Assembly (NCBI RefSeq): GCF_009467805.1
Contig: NZ_WIAY01000002.1
Location: 310,001 to 374,000, forward strand
Direction of reading: 5' to 3'
DNA: 64,000 nucleotides
Origin: Stenotrophomonas nematodicola
Lineage (GTDB): Bacteria > Pseudomonadota > Gammaproteobacteria > Xanthomonadales > Xanthomonadaceae
The translations under genes were made by a program, and so were the position numbers. Below the pieces are notes generated by a model. The model was not told the DNA's origin. It saw only the letters and a list, made by a program, of their open reading frames with translations, and did no database searches. Of the stretch, positions 1 to 8,984 are shown piece after piece (position 1 is the first letter of the stretch; each line of letters opens with the position of its first letter).

Positions 1-1659
1 CTCACCGGCCTTGAACGCAACCATCGTGGCCAGTTTTTCGCTGGCCTTCAGCCGCCCGTGCACCAGCCCCACGCGCACGCCCGGCAGCAGCGCCTGCAGC
101 GATTCGAACGTGGCCTGTGCAGGCGTGGCATCGAGCTCCTCGCTCTCTTCGATCAGCGTGCACACCCAGTACACCTGCTGCCCTTCGGCACAGGCCACCG
201 CGATGCGCTGGATCAGGTCCGGGCGCCGGTCGTTGTTGAGCGCGACGGTCTGCACCGGCGTTCGCCCCGGCGGCAGCTCGTCGATCGCCGAGACATCCAG
301 GTCCGCGTACTCGGACATCGCCAGCGTCCGCGGAATCGGCGTGGCGGTCATCACCAGCTGATGCGGCACGCTGCGCCCGTCGGCGCCCTTGTCGCGCAGT
401 GCCAGCCGCTGATGCACGCCGAAGCGGTGCTGCTCGTCGACGATGGCCAGCGCCAGATCCTTGAACACCACGCTGTCCTGCATCAGCGCATGGGTGCCGA
501 CCACGACCTGCGCCTCGCCCGAGGCCACTTCGGCCAGCACCTTGGCGCGCGCCTTGCCCGTGACCTTGCCGGCCAGCCAGGCCGTGCGCACGCCCAGGGG
601 GTCGAGCCAGCCGCGCAGGTTGTTCAGATGCTGCTCGGCGAGCAGTTCGGTCGGCGCAGCCAGCGCCACCTGCTTGCCCCGCTCCACCGCCAGCATCGCC
701 GCCATCGCCGCGACCACGGTCTTGCCCGAGCCGACGTCGCCCTGCACCAGCCGCAGCATCGGATGCGCCTTGGCCAGGTCCTTGCGGATCTGCTCGTACA
801 CGCGCTGCTGCGCACCGGTCAGCCGGAACGGCAGGCTCTCGCGCAGCCGCTCGACCAGGGCACCCTGCCCGCGCAGCGAGGGGGCGTGGTGCGCCTGCAG
901 CGCCATGCGCTGGCGGCGCAGACTGAGGTGGTGCGCCAGCAGTTCCTCGATGGCCAGTCGACGTTGCGCCGGGTGGCGGCCGGCGGCCAACGCAGCCAGG
1001 TCCGCATCCGGCGGGGGACGGTGCACGGTCAGCAGCGCGGCGCGCAGTGACGGCAGCCCCAGCCCGGACAACCAGTCGGGCGGGAGCAGTTCCAGCGCGG
1101 CCTCGTCGGGCAGGCGATCCAGTGCCAGCCCGATGAACCGGCGCATCGTGGCCGGCCCGACGCCCTCGACGGCCGGATAGACCGGGTCGAGGCGGTCACC
1201 CAGTTCGTCATCCTCGTGGCTGCCCAGCACGCGGTAACTGGGATGCACGATCTCCAGGCCAAGCTGGCCCGGTTTGGCCGTGCCATAGCAGCGCACCCGC
1301 GCGCCCACCGCGAACTGCGCCACCTGCTGGGCGCGGAAGTGGAAAAAGCGCAGCAGCAGCGTGCCGTACGAGTCGTCCTCGATGGCCACCTTCAGCATCG
1401 GTCGCCCGCGGAACCCGCGCTCCACCGCGCTGACCCGGCCCTCCACCTGCGCGGCCATGCCGGGCTGGAGCTGGGCGATGGTGGTCAGCCGGGTGCGGTC
1501 TTCATAGCGCAGCGGCAGATGCAGCCACAGGTCCTGCAGCGAGGACAGGCCGCGCGCCGCCAGCTTGGCGGCCACGGCCGGGCCGACACCGGCCAGCATC
1601 GCCAGAGAGGCGTCGCCGGAAGGCGTCAGGGCCGGGGTGACCGCCGACTTGCGTGCCAC
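1..1659 (-). CDS. recG: ATP-dependent DNA helicase RecG (3' end beyond the window)
   Basis: RecG unwinds and remodels stalled replication forks and Holliday junctions. The reverse translation shows the N-terminal wedge/OB region (starting near MLAGVGPAVAAKLAARG), then the helicase core with Walker A GDVGSGKT, the DEXH-type box DEQHRFG and motif III MTATPIPRT. The C-terminal helicase lobe is cut off by the left edge. I chose the GTG at 1659 (MARKSAVTPAL...), which leaves 7 bases after the ridA stop. An ATG at 1599 is the alternative, because neither has a clear Shine-Dalgarno. It lies directly downstream of ridA on the same strand, at the end of the gmk-rpoZ-spoT-ridA-recG order typical of gammaproteobacteria, and is probably co-transcribed with ridA. 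Confidence 0.95.
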   Translation of the reverse strand, partial: MARKSAVTPALTPSGDASLAMLAGVGPAVAAKLAARGLSSLQDLWLHLPLRYEDRTRLTTIAQLQPGMAAQVEGRVSAVERGFRGRPMLKVAIEDDSYGTLLLRFFHFRAQQVAQFAVGARVRCYGTAKPGQLGLEIVHPSYRVLGSHEDDELGDRLDPVYPAVEGVGPATMRRFIGLALDRLPDEAALELLPPDWLSGLGLPSLRAALLTVHRPPPDADLAALAAGRHPAQRRLAIEELLAHHLSLRRQRMALQAHHAPSLRGQGALVERLRESLPFRLTGAQQRVYEQIRKDLAKAHPMLRLVQGDVGSGKTVVAAMAAMLAVERGKQVALAAPTELLAEQHLNNLRGWLDPLGVRTAWLAGKVTGKARAKVLAEVASGEAQVVVGTHALMQDSVVFKDLALAIVDEQHRFGVHQRLALRDKGADGRSVPHQLVMTATPIPRTLAMSEYADLDVSAIDELPPGRTPVQTVALNNDRRPDLIQRIAVACAEGQQVYWVCTLIEESEELDATPAQATFESLQALLPGVRVGLVHGRLKASEKLATMVAFKAGE

Positions 1660-1666
1660 GTGGGGG

Positions 1667-2053
1667 TCAGTCGATGACCATCACCGCGTCGACCTCGAAG
1701 TTGGCGCCCTTCGGCAGGCCGGACACTTCGATGGTGGAACGGGCCGGGAACGGGGCCTTGAAGTAGTCCTGCATCACCGCATTGACCTTGGCGAACTCGG
1801 CCAGATCGGTCAGGTACAGGCCCAGGCGGACCACCTTGTCCAGCGAGCCGCCGGCTTCTTCGGCCACGGCCTTGAGGTTGTCGAAGGCGCGGCGCGCCTG
1901 TGCTTCGATGTCGCCCGCGCCGACGATGTCGCCGGTCGCCGGATCCAGCGGGATCTGGCCGGAGAAGTACACGGTGTTGCCGGCGCGCACGGCCTGCGAG
2001 TAAGGGCCGATGGCGGCAGGCGCCTTTTCGGTGTTGATGATCTGGCGGGACAT
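1667..2053 (-). CDS. ridA: RidA family reactive enamine/imine deaminase
   Basis: A 128-residue YjgF/YER057c/UK114 family protein, the usual length. RidA hydrolyses reactive 2-aminoacrylate-type enamines released by PLP enzymes and so protects them. Family features seen are the IGPYSQAV block at residues 15-22, the conserved Arg105 of the ligand pocket and Glu120 near the C terminus. The ATG at 2053 gives the canonical MSRQIINTEKAPAAIGPYSQ start; longer in-frame starts run into repeat sequence and are not credible. It precedes recG by a few bases. In relatives it follows spoT, but here catB and a palindromic repeat lie between the two. Confidence 0.95.
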   Translation of the reverse strand: MSRQIINTEKAPAAIGPYSQAVRAGNTVYFSGQIPLDPATGDIVGAGDIEAQARRAFDNLKAVAEEAGGSLDKVVRLGLYLTDLAEFAKVNAVMQDYFKAPFPARSTIEVSGLPKGANFEVDAVMVID

Positions 2054-2099
2054 GGTCGCTCCGGTACTTGGGAAAACAGAGCGGTGATTGTAGCAACCC

Positions 2100-2175
2100 G
2101 GTAGCGCCGGGCCATGCCCGGCGACGTTTGGTTCATGCCGCGCTGCGCGCTCGCCGGGCATGGCCCGGCGCTACC
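2100..2175. repeat. SMAG-like REP inverted pair
   Basis: Two near-perfect arms, about 2100-2123 (GGTAGCGCCGGGCCATGCCC...) and 2151-2175 (...GGGCATGGCCCGGCGCTACC), form a long palindrome. Each outer end carries GTAG/CTAC, the mark of Stenotrophomonas SMAG repeats. It sits between the divergent starts of ridA (minus) and catB (plus), so it lies inside both leader regions. As RNA it would fold into a strong hairpin. Confidence 0.8.
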
Positions 2176-2249
2176 GGTGCACCATCCACTCATGGCCTCC
2201 GGGCCGGGCGCATCCGTAGACTGGCTGCTGATTCCTGTGGGACCAAGCC

Positions 2250-2882
2250 ATGGCAAACGTGTTCGACTCCCCCTTCAAGGGCAAGCTGCTGACCGAAATG
2301 GTCACCAACCCCAACATCCTCGTCGGCCGCTACAGCTACTACTCCGGCTATTACCACGGGCACGGCTTCGACGACTGCGCGCGCTACCTGCTGCCTGATC
2401 GCGACGACGTGGACAAGCTGATCATCGGCAGCTTCTGCTCGATCGGAAGTGGCGTCAGCTTCATCATGGCTGGCAACCAAGGCCACCGGCACGATTGGGC
2501 ATCGACGTTTCCGTTCTTCTACATGCAGGAAGAGTCGGCCTTTGCCGCGGCCAATGACGCCTTCAGGCCGGCCGGTGACACCGTGATCGGCAACGATGTG
2601 TGGATCGGCGCCGAGGCGATGATCCTGCCGGGACTGCGCATTGGCGATGGTGCCGTGATCGGTAGCCGGGCACTGGTGACCCGTGACGTAGCGCCCTACG
2701 CCATCGTGGGTGGCAACCCGGCCAAGGTGCTGCGCAGCCGGTTCGAAGCGGAGGACATCGCGCGGTTGCTGGAAATGGCCTGGTGGGAGTGGCCGCTGGC
2801 GCAGATCAAGGCGGCGATGCCGTTGCTGACCGCTGGGGATATCGGCGCGCTGCATGCCTACTGGCGCAAACACGTCGCGTGA
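2250..2882 (+). CDS. catB: Type B chloramphenicol O-acetyltransferase (xenobiotic acetyltransferase)
   Basis: A hexapeptide-repeat acyltransferase of the XAT class that moves an acetyl group from acetyl-CoA to the 3-hydroxyl of chloramphenicol. At 210 residues it has the standard CatB length. It closely follows the Pseudomonas CatB pattern: the SPFKGKLL start, the [14 protein letters not shown] block, the [20 protein letters not shown] block, GNQGHRHDW with the catalytic His79, and a left-handed beta-helix with repeated IGxxxxIG turns. The C-terminal WWxWPL segment is also present. It is a single gene on the plus strand, flanked by palindromic repeats on both sides, inside a cluster whose other genes are all on the minus strand. 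Activity against chloramphenicol is inferred from family. Confidence 0.93.
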   Translation: MANVFDSPFKGKLLTEMVTNPNILVGRYSYYSGYYHGHGFDDCARYLLPDRDDVDKLIIGSFCSIGSGVSFIMAGNQGHRHDWASTFPFFYMQEESAFAAANDAFRPAGDTVIGNDVWIGAEAMILPGLRIGDGAVIGSRALVTRDVAPYAIVGGNPAKVLRSRFEAEDIARLLEMAWWEWPLAQIKAAMPLLTAGDIGALHAYWRKHVA

Positions 2883-2889
2883 TGTTGCG

Positions 2890-2928
2890 GGGGTCAGAGC
2901 CCTCTCCGTTGGAGAGGCATCCGACCCC
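2890..2928. terminator. Bidirectional hairpin between convergent catB and spoT
   Basis: A nested inverted repeat: outer GGGGTC/GACCCC and inner CCTCTCC/GGAGAGG. It lies between the catB stop at 2882 and the spoT stop at 2938, so it probably ends both transcripts. There is no clear T-run. The shape resembles a dispersed palindrome common in Xanthomonadaceae. Confidence 0.6.
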
Positions 2929-2937
2929 GGGTTCGCG

Positions 2938-5097
2938 TTACTGGCGGCGCACCGACTGCACGACCGACAGGCGGCGCAGGCGCCGCATCACTTCGGCCAG
3001 GTGGTTGCGGTCGCGCACCTGCACGTTGAAGCACAGCACGGCCGCGTTGAAGTCGCGGTCCAGGTAGTCCACCCGCTCGATGTTGGAATGGCTCTGGGCG
3101 ATCGCGGCGGCCAGCTGCGCCAGCACGCCGGTCCCGTTCTCGACCTCGACCACCAGCGAGGTGTCGTAGTCGCCGGACACCGTGGTGTCCCAGCCGATCG
3201 GCACCCAGCGTTCGGGCGACTTGCGCAGCTCGGCCAGGTTCGGACAGTCCATGCGGTGGACCACGATGCCCTTGCCGGCGGTGTGGTAGCCCATGATGTC
3301 GTCGCCCGGGATCGGCTGGCAGCAGTTGGCGAAGGTGACCACACCGCGCTCGCTGCCGTTGATCAGGATCTTCTCCTGCGAATGCCGGGAATGCGCGCCG
3401 CCGCGCAGCTCGGCATAGGCCATCAGCGCCTGCGCGGCCTGGTTGGGCATCCAGTTGCCCAGCGCCACTTCGGCCAGCAATGCCTCCAGGCGCGGATAGC
3501 GGTGCTCGGCCAGGAAGGCATCGAGGCGGCCCTTGGGCAGCCGCTCCAGCGAGCTGTCCATCGCCTCCAGCGCGCGGTCCAGCATGCGATGGCCCAGCTG
3601 CACGGCGTCTTCGTGTTCGAGCTGTTTGAGCTGGTGGCGGATCGCGGTACGCGCCTTGGAACTGACCACGAACTCCAGCCACTGCGGCTTGGGCGTGGCC
3701 GAACGTGCGGTGATCACCTCCACGGTCTGGCCGCTGACCAGCTTGGTGCGCAGGGGAACCAGCTTCTTGTCCACGCGCGAGGCCACCGCCATGTTGCCCA
3801 CGTCGGTGTGCACGGCATAGGCGAAATCGAGGGCGGTGGAGTTGCGCGGCAAGGCGAGGATCTTGCCCTTCGGGGTGAACAGGTACACCTCGTCCGGGAA
3901 CAGGTCCACCTTCACGTTGTCGAGGAACTCCAGCGAGGAGCCGGCGGCCCGCTGCGAATCGATCAGCTCCACGATCCATGCATGCGCACGGCTCTGCGCG
4001 CTGTTGGGCGAGTCACCGCCGAACTTGTAGGTCCAGTGCGCGGCCACGCCGCGCTCGGCGATCAGATCCATTTCCTCGGTGCGGATCTGCACCTCGATCG
4101 GCGAACCATACGGCCCGAACAGCACCGTGTGCAGCGACTGATAGCCGTTGGCCTTGGGGATCGCGATGAAGTCGCGGAAGCGCCCGTCCAGCGGTTTGAA
4201 GGTGGCGTGCACCGCGCCCAGCGCGTGATAGCACTGCGGCACGCCGCGCACCACCAGGCGGAAGCCGAACACGTCCATCACCTGGTCGAAGGATTTGTTC
4301 TCGTCGCGCATCTTGTTGTAGATGCTCCACGGGGTCTTGATGCGGCTGACCAGGCGGTGCTCCAGCCCTTCCTTGGCCAGGCGCTGGCTCAGCTGCACTT
4401 CCACCTGCGCCATCGCCTCGCGGCGGACCACCGGCTGGCTGCGGATGTGCTTTTCCAGGATGGCATGGCGCCACGGATACAGCGCCTTGAAACCCAGGTT
4501 CTGCAGCTCGCTCTTGACCAGGCTCATGCCCAGGCGCTGTGCGATCGGGGCGTAGATCTCCAGTGTCTCGCGCGCGATGCGGCCACGCGCTTCGCGGCTC
4601 TGCGCGCCCAGTGTGCGCATGTTGTGCAGGCGGTCGGCCAGCTTGATCATGATCACGCGCAGGTCGCGCGACATCGCCAGCAGCATCTTGCGGAAGCTCT
4701 CGGCGGCCGCTTCCTGGCGGTCGCGGAACTTCAGCTTGTCCAGCTTGGTGACACCATCCACCAGTTCGGCCACGGCCTCGCCGAATTCGGCGGCCAGTTC
4801 TTCGCGGGTGAGCGGGGTGTCTTCGATGGTGTCATGCAGGATCGCGGCGATCAGCGCTTCCACGTCCAGGCCCAGCTCGGCCAGCACCTGCGCCACCGCC
4901 ACCGGATGGGTGATGTAGGGCTCACCGGATTTACGGGTCTGGCCGGCGTGCGCCGAGGCCCCCACTTCCCAGGCACGGCGCAGCAACGGCAACTGCTCCG
5001 GCGGCAGGTAGTGCGCCGCGCGTTCGAGCTGGAGGACATAGTCGGGTACGGCCGCGCCGGGGGGCGAGGCGACCTTGGCAGTGGGGCCTGGATTCAT
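2938..5097 (-). CDS. spoT: Bifunctional (p)ppGpp synthetase/hydrolase
   Basis: A RelA/SpoT family protein of 719 residues that makes and degrades the alarmone (p)ppGpp during the stringent response. Order: HD hydrolase domain with an intact His88-Asp89 (HDTIED), synthetase domain with the GYQSLHT motif near residue 325, TGS domain around 400-460, and a C-terminal zinc-finger/ACT region (CCQPIPGD, then the ACT fold to the end). The intact HD pair argues for SpoT rather than RelA. ATG 5097 (MNPGPTAKV) was chosen because the longer frame needs a TTG at 5133. It is downstream of rpoZ on the same strand, as in other gammaproteobacteria. Confidence 0.96.
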   Translation of the reverse strand: MNPGPTAKVASPPGAAVPDYVLQLERAAHYLPPEQLPLLRRAWEVGASAHAGQTRKSGEPYITHPVAVAQVLAELGLDVEALIAAILHDTIEDTPLTREELAAEFGEAVAELVDGVTKLDKLKFRDRQEAAAESFRKMLLAMSRDLRVIMIKLADRLHNMRTLGAQSREARGRIARETLEIYAPIAQRLGMSLVKSELQNLGFKALYPWRHAILEKHIRSQPVVRREAMAQVEVQLSQRLAKEGLEHRLVSRIKTPWSIYNKMRDENKSFDQVMDVFGFRLVVRGVPQCYHALGAVHATFKPLDGRFRDFIAIPKANGYQSLHTVLFGPYGSPIEVQIRTEEMDLIAERGVAAHWTYKFGGDSPNSAQSRAHAWIVELIDSQRAAGSSLEFLDNVKVDLFPDEVYLFTPKGKILALPRNSTALDFAYAVHTDVGNMAVASRVDKKLVPLRTKLVSGQTVEVITARSATPKPQWLEFVVSSKARTAIRHQLKQLEHEDAVQLGHRMLDRALEAMDSSLERLPKGRLDAFLAEHRYPRLEALLAEVALGNWMPNQAAQALMAYAELRGGAHSRHSQEKILINGSERGVVTFANCCQPIPGDDIMGYHTAGKGIVVHRMDCPNLAELRKSPERWVPIGWDTTVSGDYDTSLVVEVENGTGVLAQLAAAIAQSHSNIERVDYLDRDFNAAVLCFNVQVRDRNHLAEVMRRLRRLSVVQSVRRQ

Positions 5098-5170
5098 GGT
5101 CAGAAGACTATTCCAGCCACGTGATAACGGCAAATTATTGCGTCATGGCCGAACCCTGCCCCTCACATGC

Positions 5171-5197
5171 AGACAGCCCGCCAAGGGCGGGCTGTCT
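5171..5197 (-). terminator. Hairpin downstream of rpoZ
   Basis: A perfect stem, AGACAGCCCGCC/GGCGGGCTGTCT, with a three-base loop lies in the gap between rpoZ (stop at 5227) and the spoT start at 5097. No T-run follows, so it may weaken rather than stop transcription into spoT. Confidence 0.6.
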
Positions 5198-5226
5198 GGG
5201 GCAACAACGATGCATCGCGCGGGCGA

Positions 5227-5526
5227 TCAGTCGTCGTTCTTGGACATGTCTTCGTCGGCAACGACTTCGGCAGCAGCCCATTCCAGTGCTTCACGCTCGG
5301 CACGCTCGCGCTCGGCCTTCTCGACTTCGTCGATCAGGGCGTTGTCGATCTTGCGGGCGGCAATCTCGCGCAGCGCCAGCACGGTCGGCTTGTCGTCGGT
5401 TTCGCTGTTGTCCAGGGTGGCCTGGACGCCATTGGCCAGCTGACGGGCGCGCTTGGACGCCATCATGACCAGCTCGAAACGGTTGTTCACGACTTCCAGA
5501 CAATCTTCTACGGTGATGCGGGCCAT
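5227..5526 (-). CDS. rpoZ: RNA polymerase omega subunit
   Basis: A 99-residue omega subunit, which helps fold and hold the beta' subunit of RNA polymerase. It starts [20 protein letters not shown] and continues with the conserved [13 protein letters not shown] and [12 protein letters not shown] blocks; the acidic tail is typical. ATG 5526 is the canonical start. It sits between gmk and spoT in the conserved order. A strong hairpin follows the gene. Confidence 0.97.
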   Translation of the reverse strand: MARITVEDCLEVVNNRFELVMMASKRARQLANGVQATLDNSETDDKPTVLALREIAARKIDNALIDEVEKAERERAEREALEWAAAEVVADEDMSKNDD

Positions 5527-5638
5527 GCGGGCTCCCGGCAGCCGGCGAGGGCTGCTCAATCGAATGAGGGAAAGGGGACGGATTGTACCGGCGGGGGCTG
5601 GACAAAATCAAGCCAACCCGCTACCCGCCCCTTGTGAA

Positions 5639-6304
5639 TCAGTCAGTTGTGGCCGCATCCTGGGTCAGGAGGGCCTGAATCAGGCCCGCATGGCGGACCT
5701 TCTGGGCCTCCCGCCGCAGCCGGCTGGCGGTGAAGATGGCACACAGCTCGTCCACGGCGGTCTCGAACACCTCGTTGACGATCACGTAGTCGAAGTCATT
5801 GAAATGCAGCATTTCCTCGCGTGCGGCCGCCAGGCGCTGGGCGATCACCGCCTCGCTGTCCTGCCCACGCTTGCGCATGCGGTCTTCCAGGGCCTGCCGG
5901 GACGGCGGCAGGATGAATACCGTGACCGTACCGGGCACCAGCTGGCGCACCTGCTGGGCGCCCTGCCAGTCGATCTCCAGCAGCACGTCCTGGCCGGCGG
6001 CCAGCTGCGGTTCCACCGACTGCCGGGCAGTGCCCTTCCAGTCGCCGTGCACCCAGGCATGTTCGAAGAAATCGCCGGCGGCGATCATGCGCTCGAACTC
6101 CGCGGCACTGACAAAGTGGTAGTGCTCGCCGTTGATCTCGCCGGGGCGGGTCGCACGCGAGGTGAACGAGATCGACAGGGCGATCTGCGGGTCGCGCGCC
6201 AGGGTGGCATTGACGATGCTGCTCTTGCCGGCCCCGGAGGGCGCGGCCACGATGTACAGGGTGCCGCGTGCGGGCTCGGCGGTCTGCGTGGGCTGGCTGC
6301 TCAT
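5639..6304 (-). CDS. gmk: Guanylate kinase
   Basis: Phosphorylates GMP to GDP with ATP, feeding GTP and (p)ppGpp synthesis. The protein has 221 residues, with the P-loop APSGAGKSS at residues 21-29, the GMP-binding SFTSRATRPGE and GEHYHFV motifs, and the conserved DIDWQG-like LEIDWQGAQQ. The ATG at 6304 overlaps the yicC stop in an ATGA, suggesting translational coupling. A longer in-frame extension through yicC is out-of-frame shadow sequence. Confidence 0.96.
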   Translation of the reverse strand: MSSQPTQTAEPARGTLYIVAAPSGAGKSSIVNATLARDPQIALSISFTSRATRPGEINGEHYHFVSAAEFERMIAAGDFFEHAWVHGDWKGTARQSVEPQLAAGQDVLLEIDWQGAQQVRQLVPGTVTVFILPPSRQALEDRMRKRGQDSEAVIAQRLAAAREEMLHFNDFDYVIVNEVFETAVDELCAIFTASRLRREAQKVRHAGLIQALLTQDAATTD

Positions 6305-7161
6305 TCGATGTTCTGCACCTGTTCGCGGATCTGGTCGATCAGCACCTTCAGTTCGACAGCCGCGTTGGACGTGCGGCTGTCCACGGACTTGGAGCCCAGC
6401 GTATTGGCTTCGCGGTTGAACTCCTGCAGCAGGAAGTCCAGGCGGCGGCCGACCGGCTCGCGCTGCGTCAGCACGCGGCGGATCTCCACGATATGGCTGC
6501 CGAGGCGGTCCAGCTCCTCGTCCACGTCCAGCTTCTGCAGCCACAGCACCAGTTCCTGCTCGGCGCGACCGGGATCGACCGGATGCGGCAGATCGGCCAG
6601 GCGGGCCGACAGCTTGGCGCGCTGGCCCTCGCGGATCAGCGGAATCAGCGTGGTGACCTCGGCGGCGATGCGCTCCACGCCGTCCACGCGCTCCTGGATG
6701 GCCGTGGCCAGCTTGTCGCCTTCACGCTCACGCGCGGCCACGAAGCCGTCCAGCGCGGTATCCAGCAGCGCCAGCGCCTCGGCCTGCAGGGCCGCGGCAT
6801 CGACCGCTTCGCCCTGCATCACGCCCGGCACCTGCAGCAGTTCGGTGAAGCTGACCTGCAGGCTGGGGAACCCGGGCGCCAGGCGCCGGGACAGCTCGCC
6901 CAGCTGGGCCAGCAGCGCGTCGTTGACCACCAGCGCACCGGTGACCTCCGGGGCACGCAGGCGCACCATCAGGTCGATCTTGCCGCGGCTGCAACGGGAA
7001 GCGACGCGCTCGCGCAGCTGCGGTTCCAACGCACGCAGTTCTTCAGGCAGGCGCACGCCCACCTCCAGGAACCGGTGGTTGACCGAGCGCAGCTCACAGG
7101 CCAGCGTGCCCCAGCGGGTGGCGCGCTCGCCGCCGGCATAGGCGGTCATGCTTCGAATCAT
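6301..7161 (-). CDS. yicC: YicC family endoribonuclease
   Basis: A 286-residue YicC/YloC family protein, reported in E. coli to be an endoribonuclease affecting small RNA turnover. The sequence starts with the family signature MIRSMTAYAGGE, contains ELRSVNHRFLE near residue 30 and ends with the conserved DUF1732 block (RRLDFLLQEFNREANTLGSK, then the SVDSRTSNAAVELK segment). ATG 7161 was preferred over the TTG at 7182. It is first in the yicC-gmk pair and divergent from rph. Confidence 0.93.
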   Translation of the reverse strand: MIRSMTAYAGGERATRWGTLACELRSVNHRFLEVGVRLPEELRALEPQLRERVASRCSRGKIDLMVRLRAPEVTGALVVNDALLAQLGELSRRLAPGFPSLQVSFTELLQVPGVMQGEAVDAAALQAEALALLDTALDGFVAAREREGDKLATAIQERVDGVERIAAEVTTLIPLIREGQRAKLSARLADLPHPVDPGRAEQELVLWLQKLDVDEELDRLGSHIVEIRRVLTQREPVGRRLDFLLQEFNREANTLGSKSVDSRTSNAAVELKVLIDQIREQVQNIE

Positions 7162-7282
7162 GCGGGTTTCCGGTGCTCTCAAAGTGCAAATGGTACCCTA
7201 GCGGTCTTCTCACGGCCTCCTCGCCCGCCGGTCTCCGGCCCGGGCGCGGTTCCGCATCCCCCGTCCTACCCGGAAGCCAAGC

Positions 7283-8011
7283 ATGTCCGATCCCCGTCCC
7301 AGTGGCCGCCAGGCCGACCAGCTGCGCGAAGTGCGCATCGAGCGCGCCTTCACCCGCCATGCCGAAGGCTCGGTGCTGGTCAGCTTCGGTGAGACCCGCG
7401 TGCTGTGCACCGCCAGCGTGGAAAACCGCGTGCCGGGTTTCCTGCGCGGCAAGGGCGAGGGCTGGGTGACGGCCGAGTACGGCATGCTGCCGCGTTCGAC
7501 CCACACCCGTAACGACCGCGAAGCCGCCCGTGGCAAGCAGGGCGGCCGCACGCTGGAGATCCAGCGCCTGATCGGCCGCACCCTGCGCGCCTGCATCGAC
7601 CGCGGCGCGCTCGGCGAACGCACCATCACCCTGGACTGCGACGTGCTGCAGGCCGACGGCGGCACCCGTACCGCGGCCATCACCGGCGCCTACGTGGCCC
7701 TGGTGGACGCGGTGAACTTCCTGCTCAAGCGCGGCGACATCAAGCGCAACCCGATCGTCGGCGCGGTCGCGGCGGTCTCCGTCGGCGTCTACCGCGGCAC
7801 CCCGGTGCTGGACCTGGACTACGCCGAGGACAGTGACTGCGATACCGACATGAACGTGGTGATGAACGACGGTGGCGGCTTCATCGAGCTGCAGGGCACC
7901 GCCGAAGGCCATGCCTTCCGCCGCGACGAACTGGACGCGCTGCTGGCACTGGCCGAGACGGGCATCCAGGCGCTGTTCGCGGCACAGCAGGCCGCCCTGG
8001 CGTCGGCATGA
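7283..8011 (+). CDS. rph: Ribonuclease PH
   Basis: A 242-residue phosphorolytic 3'-5' exoribonuclease that trims tRNA 3' ends. Typical motifs are [18 protein letters not shown], the [21 protein letters not shown] region and the C-terminal catalytic [13 protein letters not shown] around 185-200. It is divergent from yicC and first of five genes joined by 4-base ATGA overlaps (rph, VOC protein, rdgB, membrane protein, hemW), so probably the head of that operon. Confidence 0.97.
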   Translation: MSDPRPSGRQADQLREVRIERAFTRHAEGSVLVSFGETRVLCTASVENRVPGFLRGKGEGWVTAEYGMLPRSTHTRNDREAARGKQGGRTLEIQRLIGRTLRACIDRGALGERTITLDCDVLQADGGTRTAAITGAYVALVDAVNFLLKRGDIKRNPIVGAVAAVSVGVYRGTPVLDLDYAEDSDCDTDMNVVMNDGGGFIELQGTAEGHAFRRDELDALLALAETGIQALFAAQQAALASA

Positions 8012-8394
8012 ACCGGCGCATCGCCCTGACCACGCTGGTGGTGGCCGATTACGATGAGGCCATTGCCTGGTACACCGGCAAGCTCGGCTTCACCCTGATT
8101 GACGACATCGACCAGGGCGACAAGCGCTGGGTGGTGGTCGGCCCGACCGACGGCAGCGCCGCCGCCCTGCTGCTGGCCCGCGCCAGCAATGACGAGCAGC
8201 GCGCACGCATCGGCAACCAGACCGGGGGCCGCGTCGGTTTCTTCCTGAACACCGATGACTTCCACCGCGATCATGCCGCCATGACCGCGCAGGGCGTGGT
8301 GTTCCTCGAACCCCCGCGCGAAGAGGCCTACGCCACCGTCGCGGTGTTCGCCGACCTGTACGGCAACACCTGGGACCTGCTGGAGCCGAAATGA
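8008..8394 (+). CDS. VOC family protein (glyoxalase/bleomycin-resistance fold)
   Basis: A 128-residue single vicinal-oxygen-chelate domain of the small glyoxalase type: an N-terminal beta strand leading into [15 protein letters not shown], a middle strand with [10 protein letters not shown], and the closing [20 protein letters not shown]. Such proteins bind a metal and can be isomerases, dioxygenases or binding proteins; the substrate cannot be read from the sequence. Its start overlaps the rph stop (ATGA) and its stop overlaps the rdgB start, so it is translated as part of this run. Confidence 0.85.
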   Translation: MNRRIALTTLVVADYDEAIAWYTGKLGFTLIDDIDQGDKRWVVVGPTDGSAAALLLARASNDEQRARIGNQTGGRVGFFLNTDDFHRDHAAMTAQGVVFLEPPREEAYATVAVFADLYGNTWDLLEPK

Positions 8395-8984
8395 AGACAC
8401 TGGTACTGGCCAGCGGCAACGCCGGCAAGCTGAAGGAACTGCAGGCCATGCTCGGCGACCTGCCGCTGCAGATCGTGGCGCAGGGCGAGCTGGGCGTGGA
8501 GGATGTGCCCGAAACCGGCCTGACCTTCGTCGAGAACGCGCTGATCAAGGCCCGCCATGCGTGCGCCAGCACCGGCCTGCCGGCCCTGGCCGACGACTCC
8601 GGCCTGATCGTGGACGCGCTGGATGGCGCGCCCGGCCTGTACAGCGCGCGCTATGCCGGCAGCCCGACCAACGATGCCGCCAACAACGCCAAGCTGCTCG
8701 AGGCGATGCGCGATGTACCGGCCGAACGCCGTACCGCGCGCTTCTACGCGGTGATCGTACTGCTGCGCCACGCCAACGACCCGCAACCCGTGATCTGCGA
8801 AGGCAGCTGGGAAGGAACCATCATCGATGCGCCACGCGGCAGCAACGGGTTTGGTTACAACCCGGTGTTCCTGGACCCGGTCCGCGGCCTGACCGCGGCG
8901 GAGATGGACCCGGCACAGAAGAACGCCATCAGCCATCGGGCCATCGCACTGGCCAGGCTGCGCGGATTCCTCGCCAGCGCATGA
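8391..8984 (+). CDS. rdgB: XTP/dITP pyrophosphatase (non-canonical purine NTPase)
   Basis: A 197-residue HAM1/RdgB protein that removes deaminated purine nucleotides (dITP, XTP) from the pool, preventing their incorporation into DNA. Motifs are the N-terminal LASGNAGKLKELQ, ALADDSGLIVDALDGAPG with the catalytic and metal acidic residues, and SNGFGYNPVF near 150. The pairing rph-rdgB-hemW is common in proteobacteria. Both ends overlap neighbours by ATGA. Confidence 0.96.
   Translation: MKTLVLASGNAGKLKELQAMLGDLPLQIVAQGELGVEDVPETGLTFVENALIKARHACASTGLPALADDSGLIVDALDGAPGLYSARYAGSPTNDAANNAKLLEAMRDVPAERRTARFYAVIVLLRHANDPQPVICEGSWEGTIIDAPRGSNGFGYNPVFLDPVRGLTAAEMDPAQKNAISHRAIALARLRGFLASA

Noticed and set aside
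2854-5124. A 756-codon plus-strand ORF opposite spoT
   Set aside because: It is the antisense shadow of spoT, which has clear motifs on the minus strand; such long antisense frames are usual at this GC content.
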